From NCBI RefSeq assembly GCF_001687625.2, contig NZ_CP016538.2, forward strand, positions 3,130,501 through 3,194,500: a stretch of 64,000 nt of DNA. Direction: 5' to 3'. The DNA comes from Planococcus maritimus (lineage in GTDB: Bacteria > Bacillota > Bacilli > Bacillales_A > Planococcaceae). Position numbers and translations under genes: made by a program. Below, in pieces: positions 40,720-49,817 of the stretch (positions are counted from its first letter, which is position 1; every line of letters begins with the position of its first letter). The notes below the pieces were generated by a model, which was not told the origin of the DNA, did not search any database, and worked only from the letters and a program-made list of their open reading frames with translations.

Positions 40720-41515
40720 TGTTGCAGTCACCACCCGATTTTGATTATTTAATGAGCTCTCCCATTACGATCAAAAGCGGAAGAACCCTGTCTCCGTAAA
40801 AATACTTTACAATGGCTGACTTAAGCTGTCTGATAATAAGAATTATTATGCAATCAATTGCATTTTAAGTCAACTATTAAATCCAAAAATACTTATAAAA
40901 CGGTTATCGAAATAATAAAACTTGCATATTAATGAATTTTTATTCAAATTACTTGTTTTATCCTTAACCATTTTCAGCTCCGGAGATAGCGGCTGCGCAT
41001 TCTTCGCTAGTTTAAACTTCAACCAGCAGCTGATCGCCTGCAGCACGCTAATCACAAGTGGCAAGTGTAACATAACTAGAGGGTATTTCAAGTTCAGGGA
41101 GGGGATTTCGCCTTATGAAAGGGCTTTCATTCAAGAGATAAAATAGGCACAAAGGCACATTTAGGATTCGGCAAAGGCCCGTTCTATAAGGGATACAGAC
41201 AAAATACGTACAAGTGTTGCTATTTCCTTCTAAAGTACCATACCCAAATCTAGCACAGCTTTTAATCACTAACAGCGCGCTATAGCTTGATGGCCCCTTC
41301 TATCCCTCTATTTAAACGCCGTATACGTCTAATGAGCAGCGAGATTTCAGCATGCGAATGTAGCCAAATAAAGGGCAGGCCCCCTCTTGATGAAACGCAG
41401 TAAAAAAAGGCAAGTCTTCCCCTGCGTCAGTGTAAACAACTGATTTGCGGAGATCCAACACGAAAACCCCGACTGTTGAGTTAACAATCGGGGGAGCATC
41501 AGATAATGCATTTCA
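40720..41515. other. gene-poor, AT-rich intergenic region
   Basis: About 800 bases between proB and the phosphatase-linked lipoprotein gene. Frames of 60-75 codons exist on both strands but lack ribosome binding sites, plausible starts or known motifs. The base composition is more AT-rich than the flanks in 40800-40980. I see no RNA structure or mobile element that I can name; decayed genes are possible. Confidence 0.5.
41463..41495 (-). terminator. rho-independent terminator of the phosphatase-lipoprotein operon
   Basis: CCCCCGATTGTTAACTCAAC-type stem: CCCCGATTGTT with AACAGTCGGGG followed by TTTTCG on the minus strand. Confidence 0.8.
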
Positions 41516-42151
41516 TTAATTGAGCTGGATTGTGATGGTCTGTGCGGGGGCAAGCAGCTCTCCGTCTGAAGCGAACAGCTTACTGGTAGTCAATTGCAGC
41601 TTTTGCGCGCCACCTGCTACGATAAAGCCTACATTCCCTAATTTCTCTTCTCCAGGTTTCAGCCCTTCATTCAACGACTCCAAATAGACATCGTCTTGCC
41701 AAGTTTTCACTTCGCCGCTCGCTGTCTCAATTAAAGCCACAGGCGCGAAGTTCACCTCTTCAGATGATGTGTTATGGATTTCGACAAAGAACTTCACCAG
41801 CTCGAATTCCTGCTCATGCGTATAGGCATGATAAAAATCAATCAAACTATAATCTGGTGTGTACTGCAGCAGCTTCGTTTCATGGATGGTCAGCTCAATA
41901 TCGCCAATGCGCACTGTCTGCGGCTTCATATTGGCCGCCAAAAGTTCCAAACCGCCTTTGGCATCTCGTACTTTTTGGCCTGGCTCCTGCAAGCGGCGGT
42001 CATCGCTCACTTGTGGGCTCTCGACATATTGTTCCGTGTAGTCAGGCGCTTCCGCTAAGGAGGCAGCGGTCGCGGTCCCTTGCGTTGTCTCGCTTTGGCA
42101 GCCGCATAATAATGCTATTGGGACAAGCAACCATGCTAATCTCGCTTTCAT
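41516..42151 (-). CDS. lipoprotein with immunoglobulin-like (DUF4352-type) domain
   Basis: A 211-residue secreted lipoprotein: hydrophobic signal with lipobox LLCGC at about residue 18, an extended linker, then a beta-rich domain. That domain has the pattern RIGDIELTIHETKLL, then FVEIHNTSSEEVNFAPVALIE and a final PGEEKLGNVGFIV strand, as in DUF4352 domains. AAGGAG is eight bases before the chosen ATG. It lies 18 bases after the alkaline phosphatase gene and should share its phosphate-starvation promoter. Function unknown. Confidence 0.8.
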   Translation of the reverse strand: MKARLAWLLVPIALLCGCQSETTQGTATAASLAEAPDYTEQYVESPQVSDDRRLQEPGQKVRDAKGGLELLAANMKPQTVRIGDIELTIHETKLLQYTPDYSLIDFYHAYTHEQEFELVKFFVEIHNTSSEEVNFAPVALIETASGEVKTWQDDVYLESLNEGLKPGEEKLGNVGFIVAGGAQKLQLTTSKLFASDGELLAPAQTITIQLN

Positions 42152-42169
42152 CCAGTCCACTCCTTGCTA

Positions 42170-43615
42170 TTATTTATCGTCGATTGTCACGTCTGCGCCC
42201 ATCAAGTCGAAAATGATGCCCGCGTGGTCGGTGTTGTTCAAGTTTCCTGCAAATTTCTGGCTAGCTGGCCCATACGCATAAACCGGCACATCTTCTCCAG
42301 TGTGGCCGCCTGTCGTCCAGCCCGTATGCGATCGTTTATCGAAAATGCGCTCGATGGCATTGTCGATGTCCAAGTATTCGCCTTCGTCGGCCGCTTTTTT
42401 CACCGAAGCGATTTCTTCACCAGTTAACTCCAAGTCGATATAGCGTTCCAATGTTTCCTCTACGCCGGCCCCTTCTGTGATTTCAGCAGCCATAAAATCC
42501 GGTGTGCGCTGTGCAGCAAGGATTGGCTCGGCGAACCAATTATAGATGCCGTCTGCCCCAATCGAGAAGCCACCCGTCGAATGGTCAGCCGTAGCTACGA
42601 CCAATGTGTTTTCATCTTGCTTGGCGAATTCGATTGCCGCCTGGAATGCGCGGTCATAATCTTCCATCTCGCTCATCGCTGCGACGATGTCGTTATCATG
42701 CCCTGCCCAGTCGACCTGGCTGCCTTCGACCATTAGGAAAAATCCGTCTTCGTCTTGCTCCAAGCGATCGATGGCTGAACGTGTCATATCTTCTAGAGAC
42801 GGCACAGTAGCTTCGCGGTCAATCATTTTCGGCAAACCGCCTTCTGCGAACAAGCCGAGCACTTGTCCGTTGTCATTTGCGAACAATTCTTCTTTGGACG
42901 TGACATAGCCATAGCCGGATTCCTGGAATTCATCCGTTAAATCGCGGTCTGTGCGATCAAATAGCTTCGTACCTCCGCCAAGCAAGACATCGATTTTGTG
43001 TTCGCCATCGATGCGCTCGTCAAAATAATCATCGGCAATGGCGTTCATATTGCGGCGGCTGATATCGTGTGCTCCGAATGACGCCGGTGTTGCGTGTGTG
43101 ATTTCAGAGCTTGCCACGAGTCCTGTCGCTTTGCCTTGCTCCTTTGCCGCTTCTAGAACCGTTTTCACTTCCGATTCGTCGTTGTCGACTGCAATCGCAT
43201 TGTTGTACGTTTTGATGCCCGCCGCCATAGCGGTCGCGGCGGATGCCGAGTCGGTAATGTTTTGGTGTGCGTCTTCCGGATAAGTCATTTGCTGTCCGAC
43301 CAAATAGGAGTCGAACGACATTTCATCCGCAAAGCGCGCAGATGGATCGTCCTGTAAATAGCGATAAGCGGATGTATAAGATGTCCCGACACCATCGCCG
43401 ATTAGGAAAATGACGTTTTTCGGTGCGTCTTTATCTTTGTTTTTCTCTTTTTCTTTTCCTTTATCTTTCCCATTTCCAGGGTTCTTGTGTTCTTTATGTA
43501 CATCGGCTTTGCCGTTTCCATGCGCTTCAGCTGGCATGGTTGGGGTAAAGCTCGTCACGGCGACTGCTGCCACCACAGCGGCTGGAAAGAGTTTTTTTAT
43601 CGTTTTTCGGGTCAT
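42170..43615 (-). CDS. secreted alkaline phosphatase
   Basis: Phosphomonoesterase (481 aa) that releases phosphate from organic esters outside the cell. It has a signal peptide ending around PAEAHG, a Lys/Glu/Asp/Gly-rich low-complexity linker, then the phosphatase domain. Metal and nucleophile motifs are visible: FLIGDGVG (Asp), the phosphorylated serine in TDSASAATAMA, VEGSQVDWAGHDND, ATADHSTGG and a final GWTTGGHTGED. The start at MTRKT has GAGGAGGAA upstream. Four Pho half-sites lie in its promoter. Confidence 0.95.
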   Translation of the reverse strand: MTRKTIKKLFPAAVVAAVAVTSFTPTMPAEAHGNGKADVHKEHKNPGNGKDKGKEKEKNKDKDAPKNVIFLIGDGVGTSYTSAYRYLQDDPSARFADEMSFDSYLVGQQMTYPEDAHQNITDSASAATAMAAGIKTYNNAIAVDNDESEVKTVLEAAKEQGKATGLVASSEITHATPASFGAHDISRRNMNAIADDYFDERIDGEHKIDVLLGGGTKLFDRTDRDLTDEFQESGYGYVTSKEELFANDNGQVLGLFAEGGLPKMIDREATVPSLEDMTRSAIDRLEQDEDGFFLMVEGSQVDWAGHDNDIVAAMSEMEDYDRAFQAAIEFAKQDENTLVVATADHSTGGFSIGADGIYNWFAEPILAAQRTPDFMAAEITEGAGVEETLERYIDLELTGEEIASVKKAADEGEYLDIDNAIERIFDKRSHTGWTTGGHTGEDVPVYAYGPASQKFAGNLNNTDHAGIIFDLMGADVTIDDK

Positions 43616-43664
43616 CTGGCATTCCTCCTCATGTTTGTTGGCCATCGCCAGTGTAACGAAGGAT

Positions 43665-43703
43665 TATTAAGGAATTGTTGAGGGCGTGTATGGAATTTGT
43701 TAA
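43665..43703 (-). promoter_or_regulatory. Pho box: four half-sites at 11-bp spacing
   Basis: On the minus strand TTAACA (43698-43703), CATACA (43687-43692), TCAACA (43676-43681) and TTAATA (43665-43670) recur exactly every 11 bases. PhoP of Bacillus binds TT(A/T/C)ACA repeats with about 5-base spacers. This supports phosphate-starvation control of the phosphatase-lipoprotein operon. Confidence 0.72.
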
Positions 43704-43749
43704 CGCATTTTTATTTCCCGGGAAATAATTTTCGGGATATTTCCAAATT

Positions 43750-43783
43750 AAAAACCGGCCTCCATTAAGGAAGCCGGCTTTGT
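43750..43783 (-). terminator. rho-independent terminator of the RND exporter gene
   Basis: AAAGCCGGCTTCC with GGAGGCCGGTTTTT followed by AATTT on the minus strand. Confidence 0.82.
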
Positions 43784-43788
43784 GACGA

Positions 43789-46700
43789 TCAGTCTTCGCG
43801 ATCGACGAGTGATTTATTTTTCTGGAATTTACGCAATACTTCATAGACGACCGGCACGACAATCAATGTCAGCAAGGTCGAGGACAATAAGCCGCCAATA
43901 ACGGTAATCGCCAAGTCTTGAGAGACGAGTCCACCGCCACCGCTTGAAAGAGCCATTGGAATCATGGCGCCAATTGTCGCGATTGCTGTCATCAGGATCG
44001 GGCGCAGACGCGTCGCTCCCGCTTCAAGCAAGGCATTGCGCACTGTCATGCCTTCGCGTTCCATATGGATGACACGGTCGACCAAGACAATCGCGTTTGT
44101 CACGACGATCCCGATCAACATGAGCATCCCCATCATGACCGAAACGGAAATCGTTTGGCCGGTGATGAACAAGCCGGCAAAGGCGCCGATAACCGCAAAC
44201 GGCAACGAGAACAGAATGGCGAATGGCGCAAGACCGCCGCCAAACGTTACGACCAAGATAAAGTAAACGATGGCGATTGCCGCAGCCATCGCAAGGCCGA
44301 GCTGGGTGAAGGTTTCATTGATATCCGCCGTGACGCCGCCAGTTTCGACTGTGACGCCTGCCGGAAGATCTAGTTCATCCACGTTTTCCTGGACCGCTGC
44401 ACTTGGCGCAGAGACGTCATTGCCCGTTACGGTGCCGGACACGGTCGCAAAATACGCGCCTTCCGAGCGGCTCAAGGTATTTAAGGTAGTGCCTTCTTCC
44501 ACTTCGACCAATTCGCCGACGGTCATCATCGTGCCTGTAGCTGTTGGAACTGGCGTCTCCAAGAGTTCTTCAAACGTCGCTGCATCTTGCTGCGCTTCAC
44601 GCTGAACAATCACTTCGAGTTCTTCGCCGTCGGTGTTAACCGTCGTCAGCACTTCATTTTGCCCACCGCCGGACAGAGCCATCGCAACTTGCCCCGCTGT
44701 TAGGCCATACTGCAGAATTTCCTGCTGTTCGATGCGTAAGGTATGTTCCACATAAGGGTCTTCCGCATCGGACGTGATTTCTTCCAAGCCGTCGACATCG
44801 CTCATCGCGCCTTCGACTTGTGCAACGGTATCCAATAAGTCATCCAAGTCTTCGCTGTACAGCGTGTACGCGACTTCACTTGATGCCATCATGCCGCCGC
44901 CCATCATGTCCTGCTCGCCCCACTCGCCAGATTGGTCGAGTCCTGCCAGGTAGTCCGTGACTTCTGTGCGGGCTTCTTCGAACTCATCAACTGAAATTGA
45001 ATCGTCAAAGATCAGATACAAGAGTGCACCGTCTCCGCCGCCCATCATCATTTGGGACATATCGGCATTGGCCGAATCATTGATGGATAATTGAAGAACT
45101 TCGATGTCTTCACGTTCAAGCAAATCCTGCTCGACCGCTTCGATATTCTCCGTAGACTCTTCTTGCAACTCCCCTGCTGAAGGAGAATACGTGATGTACA
45201 TCATTTTCTCTGTTTGCGAGCCGAGGAACGAGAAGCCGATCAATGGCGTGAGTGCCAAAGAACCCGCAAGCAGCACGACCGCAATAATGGACGTGATCCA
45301 CTTATGGTTCAACGCTTTTTCAAGGAATGAACGGAACCACAGTGCCATCTTCCCGACTTCTTTATGCTTCGACTCTGTCTTTTCGCCATATAATTTCTTT
45401 TTGAAGAAACTATGCGACATCGCTGGCACGATGCTAACTGCCACTGCCAAAGAAGCAAGCAGGGCAAACGACATCGTCAAGGCGAACGGCAAGAACAATT
45501 CGCCGACCATTCCGCCGACAAAGACCAATGGTGCAAAGACAGCAATTGTGACAAGCGTTGAGGACAAGATCGGCTTGAACATCTCAATCGTTGCCGATTG
45601 GATCAATTTACGGCCAGATAATTTCTCTTCTTTCAAATGCATGCGCCGGTAAATATTTTCGACGACGACGATCGAGTCATCAATGACCCGGCCAATCGAC
45701 ACGGTAATAGCACCGAGCGTCATGATGTTTAATGTGATATCCAGCCAGTTCAGCAGCAACAAGGCAACAAAAATGGACACTGGAATCGAAACGATTGCGA
45801 TCAGCGTCGAACGGAAATCACGCAAGAACACCAAAATGATGAGCACCGCGATCAAGCCACCGAACAAGGCTTTTTCCACCATCGCGAAAACGGATTCCTC
45901 AATCGGCTCCCCTTGGTCGAGCGTAATGTCGACGATCAAACCGTCCACTTCACTTTCCAAGTCCGCCATCAAGTCTTTCACTTCATTAACGACCGTGACC
46001 GTATTGGCTTCCTGGCCTTTGACGATTTGGATGGCAATGGCATCTTCGCCATTGGTCCGTGAAATCGACTGCACTTTCCCGACCAGTTCCACATCGGCAA
46101 GTTCCGACAAGGCGACAAACGGTTCAGGACTGTCTTCTGAAGGCGTCACCGGAATCAGCAACTCTTCAAACTCTTCAATAGAAGTAACCGATCCATCGAT
46201 ATAGACCGCTTCTTCTCCTTCTTCGAATTCACGAAGGCCGAGCGATAAAGCAATATTGCTCGCTTCGATCATTTGTTTGATGTCTGCTTCTGTCACTTCA
46301 CGGGCAGCCATCGCTTCCTCATCATAAGTCAGATGAATTTCTTCGACGTGCTGACCTGTGACAGTCGCAGAGGCCAGTCCATCGATTTTTTCGATTTCCG
46401 GTAAAATCGTCGTTTGCACACGATCCGTCAATTCGACAATCGATTCGGTCTCACTGCTGATGGACAGTGCGACGACTGGGAACATATTGATGCCGATCGA
46501 CATAATCGACGGCGTCTCCACTTCCTCCGGCAAGCTCACACCGCTCACTGCGGATTCGAGTTCCCGTTTTTTCTCATCCATATCGACACCGTAATCGTAT
46601 TCGACTTGGATTTGGGAAACATTCGAGGAGGAACTCGAATAAACCGCTTTAACGTCCTCCAGGCTTTCGACTGCCTGTTCGACAGGGATCGAGACCTCTT

Positions 46701-46884
46701 CCATCACCTGTTCAGGTGCAGCACCTGGGTACACACCCGAAACGATTAAATAGGGAATGGATATATCAGGAATTGACTCCATCTTCATTTGAGTTGTTGA
46801 ATATATGCCGGCAAAGGTTACAATTAAAGTTAACAGCCACACGGCAAATTTGTTTTTCAGCACAAAACGTACGAATCCTTGCAC
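43789..46884 (-). CDS. RND-family efflux transporter permease (SwrC/AcrB-like)
   Basis: A 1031-residue, 12-helix proton-driven exporter with two large extracytoplasmic loops. Helix 4 carries the Asp-Asp proton relay in GRVIDDSIVVVENIYR. The N terminus (NKFAVWLLTLIVTFAG, then IPYLIVSGVYPGAAPEQV) is typical of the HAE1/SwrC group. In Bacillus the closest kind of protein exports surfactin-like lipopeptides and drugs without a separate outer-membrane channel. GTG start behind AAAGGAAGA. Divergent from a TetR regulator. Confidence 0.93.
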   Translation of the reverse strand: MQGFVRFVLKNKFAVWLLTLIVTFAGIYSTTQMKMESIPDISIPYLIVSGVYPGAAPEQVMEEVSIPVEQAVESLEDVKAVYSSSSSNVSQIQVEYDYGVDMDEKKRELESAVSGVSLPEEVETPSIMSIGINMFPVVALSISSETESIVELTDRVQTTILPEIEKIDGLASATVTGQHVEEIHLTYDEEAMAAREVTEADIKQMIEASNIALSLGLREFEEGEEAVYIDGSVTSIEEFEELLIPVTPSEDSPEPFVALSELADVELVGKVQSISRTNGEDAIAIQIVKGQEANTVTVVNEVKDLMADLESEVDGLIVDITLDQGEPIEESVFAMVEKALFGGLIAVLIILVFLRDFRSTLIAIVSIPVSIFVALLLLNWLDITLNIMTLGAITVSIGRVIDDSIVVVENIYRRMHLKEEKLSGRKLIQSATIEMFKPILSSTLVTIAVFAPLVFVGGMVGELFLPFALTMSFALLASLAVAVSIVPAMSHSFFKKKLYGEKTESKHKEVGKMALWFRSFLEKALNHKWITSIIAVVLLAGSLALTPLIGFSFLGSQTEKMMYITYSPSAGELQEESTENIEAVEQDLLEREDIEVLQLSINDSANADMSQMMMGGGDGALLYLIFDDSISVDEFEEARTEVTDYLAGLDQSGEWGEQDMMGGGMMASSEVAYTLYSEDLDDLLDTVAQVEGAMSDVDGLEEITSDAEDPYVEHTLRIEQQEILQYGLTAGQVAMALSGGGQNEVLTTVNTDGEELEVIVQREAQQDAATFEELLETPVPTATGTMMTVGELVEVEEGTTLNTLSRSEGAYFATVSGTVTGNDVSAPSAAVQENVDELDLPAGVTVETGGVTADINETFTQLGLAMAAAIAIVYFILVVTFGGGLAPFAILFSLPFAVIGAFAGLFITGQTISVSVMMGMLMLIGIVVTNAIVLVDRVIHMEREGMTVRNALLEAGATRLRPILMTAIATIGAMIPMALSSGGGGLVSQDLAITVIGGLLSSTLLTLIVVPVVYEVLRKFQKNKSLVDRED

Positions 46885-46932
46885 ACAAATTCTTCCTTTC
46901 TTTGACGAATTTCATTTACTATTTCATAGTAG

Positions 46933-46946
46933 TGACCAATTGGTCA
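46933..46946. promoter_or_regulatory. perfect palindrome, probable TetR-family operator
   Basis: TGACCAATTGGTCA, a perfect 14-bp palindrome in the 98-base gap between the divergent RND exporter and its TetR-like regulator. Confidence 0.75.
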
Positions 46947-46982
46947 TTCGTCAAACAAGTTAGGTGAAAAGAGGAATCAAAT

Positions 46983-47834
46983 ATGTCAAAAAAGCAACAG
47001 ATCCTGGACTCCGCACTTCAACTTTTTGCTGAAAAAGGCATTGAAGCTACGTCAATCCAGCACATTACCCAAGAAGCAGGCATTTCGAAAGGTGCCTTCT
47101 ATTTATCTTTTCCTTCAAAAGAATCGTTGATCAAAGAAATCATTGATTCGTTTATGAAAGGGATTGTCGCTGAAATTGACCGCATAGTCAACGGCACGCA
47201 ATTACCCAATGAAAAATTACGTCTCTACTTTATCGCCCAATTGGCATTGCTCGAAAAACATGCAGATTTCGCGAAAATCTATGCACAAGAACCGATGCAT
47301 GCGTTGAACGAAGAAATTATGGAAAAGCTCATTCACTACGACGCATGGATCGACCGTTCCTTGCTATCGCTACTCGATGAGTTGTATGGTGAGCCGCTTC
47401 AAGACCGTCGCTATGACCTGCTCATTTCGATCAAAGGCTTCGTACGCATTTATTCGCAGCTGGTATTGTTTCATCCATACCCGCACGATATCGAAAAAAT
47501 TGCAGAACTCCTCGTGGAAAAGACAAACGTACTGGCCACTTATTCTCAAACAGCCTATTTAACGGAAGACATGGTCGAGTTGTCGATGCCCGGCCCAGAA
47601 GAAGTAACTACGGAGAAAAAACTTCTATCGGTGATCACTGAGTTGCTAGAAGATGAGCAGCATCCGCCACTTATTGCCGAATCTCTTTCATTACTCGCTG
47701 AGGAACTCCAGAAGGAAACGCCAAGACGTGCCATCCTCCACGGCCTGCAAGCGAATATCTACGACTACGCCCCTGCCAAATGGTTATCTTACTTATTAAA
47801 GAAATACGAGCAGAAAAAAAGCCCAGACAATTGA
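46983..47834 (+). CDS. TetR/AcrR-family transcriptional regulator
   Basis: A 283-residue repressor, longer than the usual 190-220. The N-terminal helix-turn-helix is clear: ILDSALQLFAEKGIEATSIQ, ITQEAGISKGAFYLSFPSKESL. The rest is a helical ligand-binding domain with a further 60-residue helical extension rich in Glu/Leu. It is divergent from the RND exporter with a shared palindrome, so it probably represses the exporter and itself until an exported compound binds. Confidence 0.9.
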   Translation: MSKKQQILDSALQLFAEKGIEATSIQHITQEAGISKGAFYLSFPSKESLIKEIIDSFMKGIVAEIDRIVNGTQLPNEKLRLYFIAQLALLEKHADFAKIYAQEPMHALNEEIMEKLIHYDAWIDRSLLSLLDELYGEPLQDRRYDLLISIKGFVRIYSQLVLFHPYPHDIEKIAELLVEKTNVLATYSQTAYLTEDMVELSMPGPEEVTTEKKLLSVITELLEDEQHPPLIAESLSLLAEELQKETPRRAILHGLQANIYDYAPAKWLSYLLKKYEQKKSPDN

Positions 47835-47848
47835 TGTCCGGGCTTTTT
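47814..47848. terminator. bidirectional terminator between the TetR gene and ilvE
   Basis: AAAAAAGCCCAGACA with TGTCCGGGCTTTTT. Confidence 0.88.
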
Positions 47849-47860
47849 ACATGCGCTGAT

Positions 47861-48934
47861 TTAGTTAATTTCGACCGTCCAACCTAGTGTATCTTCGACT
47901 TTGCCAGTCTGAATTCCGGTAATAGTGTCGTAGAGTTTTTGCGACAATTCACCGATTTCGTGATTGTTGATGATCATTTTCTGGCCTTGCCAGTTGAGTT
48001 CGCCAACTGGGGAAATGACCGCGGCCGTGCCCGTTCCGAACACTTCCTCTACTTTACCAGCTTGATAAGCTTCGTAAAGCTCATCGATGGCCATACGTTT
48101 TTCCGTGACCGGAATGCCCCATGAACCCAATAATTCGATGATCGACATGCGCGTGATGCCTTTTAGGATGCTGCCGTTGAGCTCTGGCGTGAACACTTCG
48201 CCATCGATTTTGAAGAAGATGTTCATGCTGCCGACTTCTTCGATAAAGCGCTTTTCGACGCCATCGAGCCACAAGACATCTGCGTTGCCTTCTTTCTTGG
48301 CATTCGCTTGCGCCTGGTAACCAGAAGAGTAGTTGCCGGCGGTCTTCGCCATTCCCGTACCGCCTTTAACCGCACGCGTGAATTTGTCTTCCACATGAAT
48401 AACCACTGGCTGCAAGCCGCCTGGGAAATAAGAGCCGACCGGTGAAAGGATGACCATGTATTTATAAGTAGACGATGGCCCTACTGCCAAATTGGCATCT
48501 GTTGAGATGATGTACGGGCGGATATAAAGTGAAGTGCCTGGAGTTTTCGGCACCCACTCTTTTTCGAGCTCGATCAACTGCTTCATATGCTCTAATGCCA
48601 ATTCTTCGTCGATGGGCGGAATGCTAAGGCGCTCGCTCGACAAATTAAGGCGTTCAAAGTTTTTTTCCGGACGGAACAGCAATACACGCCCGTCTTCTGT
48701 GCGGTATGCTTTCATGCCTTCAAACACCGTTTGCCCGTAATGAAAAATCATAGCTGCCGGATCTAAGGAGATCGGACCATATGGCACGATTTTCGGTTCA
48801 TGCCACCCTTTTTCTGTTTCATATTCCATGATGTACATATGATCAGTGAAAGTTTGGCCGAATGGAATCTGATCTTGCGCCGGCTTGTCTTTCTTCGCAG
48901 TATTCTCGATTACTTCCAATTGATAAGTCGTCAT
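47861..48934 (-). CDS. ilvE: branched-chain amino acid aminotransferase
   Basis: PLP enzyme (about 357 aa) that interconverts valine, leucine and isoleucine with their keto acids. Fold-type IV motifs are present: FHYGQTVFEGMKAYR, the RPEKNFERLNLS segment, the PLP lysine in GGTGMAKTAGNYSSGY, and FGTGTAAVISPVG near the end. The second of two close ATGs was taken because AAGGGG is eight bases before it. Single gene; its ketoisovalerate product is also the substrate of PanB. Confidence 0.95.
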   Translation of the reverse strand: MTTYQLEVIENTAKKDKPAQDQIPFGQTFTDHMYIMEYETEKGWHEPKIVPYGPISLDPAAMIFHYGQTVFEGMKAYRTEDGRVLLFRPEKNFERLNLSSERLSIPPIDEELALEHMKQLIELEKEWVPKTPGTSLYIRPYIISTDANLAVGPSSTYKYMVILSPVGSYFPGGLQPVVIHVEDKFTRAVKGGTGMAKTAGNYSSGYQAQANAKKEGNADVLWLDGVEKRFIEEVGSMNIFFKIDGEVFTPELNGSILKGITRMSIIELLGSWGIPVTEKRMAIDELYEAYQAGKVEEVFGTGTAAVISPVGELNWQGQKMIINNHEIGELSQKLYDTITGIQTGKVEDTLGWTVEIN

Positions 48935-49049
48935 GGTCATATCCCCTTTTGCAGTATGTTTTTATTTTCACGATTTCGAATAATTATACACACATTTTTC
49001 AGTACTGAACAGGCTGTACGCCAAATTCCTCAAATATCGGCCAATCGGC

Positions 49050-49664
49050 TCAGCGGATCAATTCCATAAAATGCATCAAAATTTTCGCCGTTAATCCCCA
49101 AATGACACGGTCTTCATATAAATAGAAAAACTCATCCACTTGGCGCGCACGCCAGCTATAGTTTTCGCCTCCGGCAATTAAATCGTATGGAAAACTTTCT
49201 TCCGGCTGGATATCAAAATCGATGCGGTAAACACGCGGCTCGTTTTCCAGGAAAAATTTCAGCGGCACTGTAAAGACCGTATCGACTTCTGCCGCGTTTG
49301 GCACAAAATCCGTTTCGGGGTCGATAAACCCTGCAAACGAATAAACAATCATGCCGAACGGGGAAACGATGTAATCGAGCGGAAACACGTTGCTTATCGC
49401 TTCTTTGCGGATGCCAAGCTCTTCCATCGTCTCACGTAACGCCGTTTCTTCCTCATCTTCATCCCCGTGGTCAATTCGCCCACCAGGGAAACAGATCTCC
49501 CCCGGCTGCCGCCTCATTTCAAACGAACGCACTTCAAACAAAATATGGACGCCATCTTCTTTTTCAATCAACGGAAGAAGAATCGCATATTTCGAGAAAT
49601 CCCGGTTGCCGAGTACTTCCGGCACCCGCCCTTGGACTTTTTTCAAAATCTTTTCCGGTTCCAT
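49050..49664 (-). CDS. NUDIX hydrolase, CoA pyrophosphatase type
   Basis: A 204-residue NUDIX protein. The NUDIX box is visible as GGRIDHGDEDEEETALRETM followed by EELG, and RRQPGEICFPGG just before it is the UPF0035 signature of CoA-pyrophosphatases. It should split CoA or its oxidised forms into phosphopantetheine and adenosine bisphosphate. The ATG has a weak GGTGATGGC upstream. Single gene. Confidence 0.9.
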   Translation of the reverse strand: MEPEKILKKVQGRVPEVLGNRDFSKYAILLPLIEKEDGVHILFEVRSFEMRRQPGEICFPGGRIDHGDEDEEETALRETMEELGIRKEAISNVFPLDYIVSPFGMIVYSFAGFIDPETDFVPNAAEVDTVFTVPLKFFLENEPRVYRIDFDIQPEESFPYDLIAGGENYSWRARQVDEFFYLYEDRVIWGLTAKILMHFMELIR

Positions 49665-49817
49665 GCCATCACCTCGACTTTCTTTCTTCCTATCTTACCA
49701 AATAATCAGAGTTCCCGGCCTTTCAACCACTCCAGAATGTAGAAAAACCCAGATTCGCTTGTCCGCTATTGGCGAACGAACCGAGCCTTCGCTACAATGG
49801 GAGCGGAGGGGATAGAC

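Noticed and set aside
40720..41100. Proline T-box leader for proBA
   Set aside because: No AGGGTGGNACCGCG-type block or specifier stem is visible upstream of proB.
48941..49049. CodY box or T-box upstream of ilvE
   Set aside because: An AATTATTCGAAAT stretch is only a weak CodY-like match, and the space is too short for a T-box.
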